Translations under genes and position numbers: made by a program
The notes under the pieces: model-generated
Told to the model about the DNA's origin: nothing
Database searches by the model: none
Seen by the model: only the letters and a program-made list of their open reading frames with translations
Shown: in pieces, positions 6,830 through 8,395 of the stretch
How the letters are laid out: every line of letters begins with the position of its first letter
Position numbering within the stretch: the stretch's first letter is position 1
DNA from: UBA2253 sp964646985
GTDB lineage: Bacteria; Bacillota_I; Bacilli_A; ML615J-28; CAG-698
Assembly (NCBI GenBank): GCA_964646985.1
Contig: CAZYFI010000056.1
Location: forward strand, 1 to 8,395
Length of the DNA: 8,395 nucleotides
Reading direction: 5' to 3'

Positions 6830-8041
6830 TTATTTTGAAACCAACCTTTTTTCTCCTTCGAGTTCTCTGATTGGTTTGATATTTTGGGTGATCTCTAACG
6901 TTCCCAAATACTCATTTTGTTGATTGCGAACAGCAAAATAACGAATGTAAACAAATTTATCTTTAAAACGAATCCAAAAATCTTCATAATCTTTTTCATT
7001 TTTGACAAAACTATCAATGATATTCATCACAACAGAAACGCTTTGTGGCGGATGGCACATGCTGACATGGCGACCAATAATGGTAATTGGTCGGTCAAAA
7101 ATACGTTCTTTCCCTTGTGTAAAGTAACGAACATGCCCATCTTTATCTACAAATGTTAAATCAAGTGGTAAAGTATTTAAAATGGCATTCAGTTGTTCTT
7201 GATTTAAACTACCCGCATCAAATAAAACTTGATTGTTATTCGATGATATTTCTTGCGCTTGCTCTTCTTCTTTTGGTGATTCTTCTTTTTTCCAAGAATG
7301 TTTAGGAGGTTCGATAAAGTATCCCAATTCAGAAGTTGCGCCATCAATGACAATCCAATCATAAAGTGATAATGTTTCTACTAACAAAGGAATTAAGATG
7401 TTATTTTCTTTGAAAATCATATCTCTAATCTTTTGTAAATTTAATTTTATCTTTTCTTTGGTTTCTAATAACTCTTTATCCACGCTACCTAAATCAGTTT
7501 GAATGGTTTTTACTTCAGCTCTAATTTCATCGTCGACTGCCCACATGACTTTAGGAGGAGCATCAATTCCTTTCTTTTCTAAATTAGGGAAGAATAAATA
7601 CTCTTTTCGTGCATAGTGATGATGAATTTGTGCTAATCGATCATAACCAACACGCAACATTAAAATGGCTGTACTGCCTTCTTGAACCAAATAAGGTTCG
7701 ATTTCTTCTTTGATTAATTGTTCAATGCGTTCGTTTTCTTCTAGAAACACTTGTACAGGATGTCCAGGAATTTTCGTTCGATCTTTAGGCGCATGAATAT
7801 CAGAAATGGATCCTTCAAAAACAGCAGCATGAACGTCACATAAATTTTGGACTTCTTCAATCGCCATTCCTTCTTTGATCAAACTCTGTTCCATTTGTGA
7901 GATTTCAGCTGTTGAGACTTCGCTAAAATGAGCTTTAAATTCCGCTTTTGCTTCTTCAAGATTTTTCCCTTCATGAAGACTCTTAATGATTTTCTTTAGC
8001 AACTCTTGACGTTTTGTTGCATTGTTAATGAATTCACTCAT
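6830..8041 (-). CDS. DUF438 + hemerythrin-like (HHE) + PAS domain protein
   Basis: Predicted soluble, 403-residue, three-part protein of unknown precise function. Residues about 10-80 are the DUF438 region (ending CDVHAAVFEGSI). Residues about 93-225 are a hemerythrin-like four-helix domain: GHPVQVFLEEN at 93-103, HHHYARKEYLFFP at 140-152, MWAVDDEIR at 166-174 and FKENNIL at 210-216, where His and Glu could bind a di-iron centre. A Lys/Glu-rich linker (about 245-270) leads to a PAS domain (about 280-395) with LPLDLTFVDKDGHVRYF, an invariant-looking CHPP at 329-332, and a tail LEGEKRL. No kinase, cyclase or DNA-binding domain follows, so the output is unknown. By analogy with hemerythrin proteins, a role in sensing or handling O2, NO or iron-sulphur damage is plausible but inferred. 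AGGAGG lies 6 nt before the ATG; the start overlaps the DUF1858 gene by 8 nt. Confidence 0.9.
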   Translation of the reverse strand: MSEFINNATKRQELLKKIIKSLHEGKNLEEAKAEFKAHFSEVSTAEISQMEQSLIKEGMAIEEVQNLCDVHAAVFEGSISDIHAPKDRTKIPGHPVQVFLEENERIEQLIKEEIEPYLVQEGSTAILMLRVGYDRLAQIHHHYARKEYLFFPNLEKKGIDAPPKVMWAVDDEIRAEVKTIQTDLGSVDKELLETKEKIKLNLQKIRDMIFKENNILIPLLVETLSLYDWIVIDGATSELGYFIEPPKHSWKKEESPKEEEQAQEISSNNNQVLFDAGSLNQEQLNAILNTLPLDLTFVDKDGHVRYFTQGKERIFDRPITIIGRHVSMCHPPQSVSVVMNIIDSFVKNEKDYEDFWIRFKDKFVYIRYFAVRNQQNEYLGTLEITQNIKPIRELEGEKRLVSK

Positions 8042-8270
8042 TGGTTTCCTCCTTTAAGATAAAGCCTTTTTCTAACAATTTTTCTTTTACTTGTTCTATG
8101 TTGATTTTTCTTAACAAACACCCTTGTTTGATTGTCATAAAACGACCCACACTGGCAATCATTCCTGGCTTGGTTATTTCTTTAAATCCGATGGAAGCAA
8201 GAATGTCAACCAACTCGGGAAATTGTTTTGTAAGTTCAAAAATTGTATGATGAGAATAAATGGTATTCAT
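8034..8270 (-). CDS. DUF1858 domain protein
   Basis: Small 78-residue cytosolic protein, essentially one DUF1858 domain. It opens with a helix (TIFELTKQFPELVDILASIGF) and carries the family signature GFKEITKPGMIASVGRFMTI followed by KQG and a C-terminal helix. It has one cysteine (C51, in KQGCLLRK) and lacks the CxxC form seen in some DUF1858 proteins. DUF1858 resembles the N-terminal domain of ScdA/RIC di-iron proteins that repair iron-sulphur centres; the same split arrangement, a DUF1858 gene before a DUF438/hemerythrin gene, is common in Firmicutes to my knowledge. I infer that the two proteins act together. The start ATG has AGGAG 9 nt upstream and follows a strong promoter. Its last 8 nt overlap the next gene, suggesting coupled translation. 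The molecular function is not known. Confidence 0.88.
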   Translation of the reverse strand: MNTIYSHHTIFELTKQFPELVDILASIGFKEITKPGMIASVGRFMTIKQGCLLRKINIEQVKEKLLEKGFILKEETNE

Positions 8271-8294
8271 GATAAATAACTCCTATTTTCATTC

Positions 8295-8323
8295 ATTGTA
8301 CCAAAAAAACACTTTATTTTCAA
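8295..8323 (-). promoter_or_regulatory. Sigma-A-type promoter of the DUF1858/DUF438 operon
   Basis: Reading the minus strand, -35 TTGAAA (8323-8318; five of six consensus bases), a 17-nt spacer, and -10 TACAAT (8300-8295; five of six) preceded by TGG, an extended -10. The start of transcription would fall near 8288, giving a leader of about 17 nt that just holds the AGGAG ribosome binding site. Spacing and match are near ideal; this is the best promoter in the window. Confidence 0.85.
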
Positions 8324-8331
8324 TTAAAGTG
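8310..8331. promoter_or_regulatory. Perfect inverted repeat centred on the -35 hexamer (candidate operator)
   Basis: Arms CACTTTA (8310-8316) and TAAAGTG (8325-8331) are perfect 7-bp inverted copies separated by 8 nt. The -35 hexamer (8318-8323) lies exactly in the middle of that spacer, so a dimeric regulator bound here would block RNA polymerase. The 22-bp size suits a helix-turn-helix dimer. I do not recognise the site as that of a named regulator: it does not fit Fnr, Rex, PerR or NsrR consensus sequences well. Regulation by repression is inferred. Confidence 0.55.
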
Positions 8332-8395
8332 ATATATTAATATGAAATAGTAAAGAAAAAGTAGACACTAAAAAGATTAATTATTATAACCCTGT

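Noticed and set aside
8334..8343. Ten-base palindrome ATATTAATAT
   Set aside because: Pure A/T palindromes of this size are expected by chance in this composition and it does not touch the promoter elements.
8377..8391. PerR-box-like sequence (TTATAATAATTAATC on the minus strand)
   Set aside because: The first half fits but the second half departs at three bases, it lies far upstream of the promoter, and AT-rich DNA gives such matches by chance.
1..8395. tRNA, rRNA, CRISPR, insertion sequence or phage elements
   Set aside because: I looked on both strands for cloverleaf ends, spaced direct repeats, transposase motifs and terminal repeats and saw none; almost all bases are in the ten genes described.

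Overview
The window is an AT-rich, low-GC bacterial sequence (about two-thirds A+T by eye). Every gene I can support lies on the minus strand, so transcription runs from high to low coordinates. Gene content (a bacterial V/A-type ATPase operon plus a DUF1858/DUF438 pair), AGGAGG-type ribosome binding sites and sigma-A-like promoters point to a Firmicutes (Bacillota) relative, possibly an Erysipelotrichia- or Acholeplasma/Izemoplasma-like lineage. That placement is inference. Tryptophan is encoded by TGG and several genes end in TGA, so the mycoplasma code (TGA = Trp) is not used. A run of exactly ten Ns (5010-5019) inside ntpI marks a scaffold join, so this is a draft or metagenome-type assembly.

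Layout in transcription order. (1) 8395-8271: a non-coding leader with a strong sigma-A-type promoter whose -35 hexamer sits exactly in the centre of a perfect inverted repeat, a likely operator. (2) 8270-6830: a two-gene operon with an 8-nt overlap, a small DUF1858 protein followed by a DUF438 + hemerythrin-like + PAS protein, probably a cytosolic redox, metal or gas-responsive module. (3) 6829-6671: a rho-independent terminator closing that operon, then an extended -10 promoter for the next one. (4) 6670-1: the V-type ATPase operon in the order stalk (G/H), I, K, E, C, F, A, B, close to the classical Enterococcus ntp order. Subunit B is cut by the window edge; subunit D would be expected just beyond it.

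The ATPase genes are packed with overlaps or gaps of at most 14 nt, so they are very probably one transcript with translational coupling. Subunits A and B form the catalytic head, F the central shaft (with the unseen D), C the socket joining shaft to rotor ring, E and the G/H stalk the peripheral stator, I the membrane stator and K the rotor ring. The K protein keeps all residues that bind Na+ in the Enterococcus hirae ring, so the enzyme is predicted to move Na+, either pumping with ATP or making ATP from a sodium gradient.

I did not find a novel mobile, defence or RNA system. The most useful leads are the operator-like palindrome centred on the -35 of the DUF1858/DUF438 operon, the uncharacterised DUF pair itself, and the Na+-type signature of the rotor ring.
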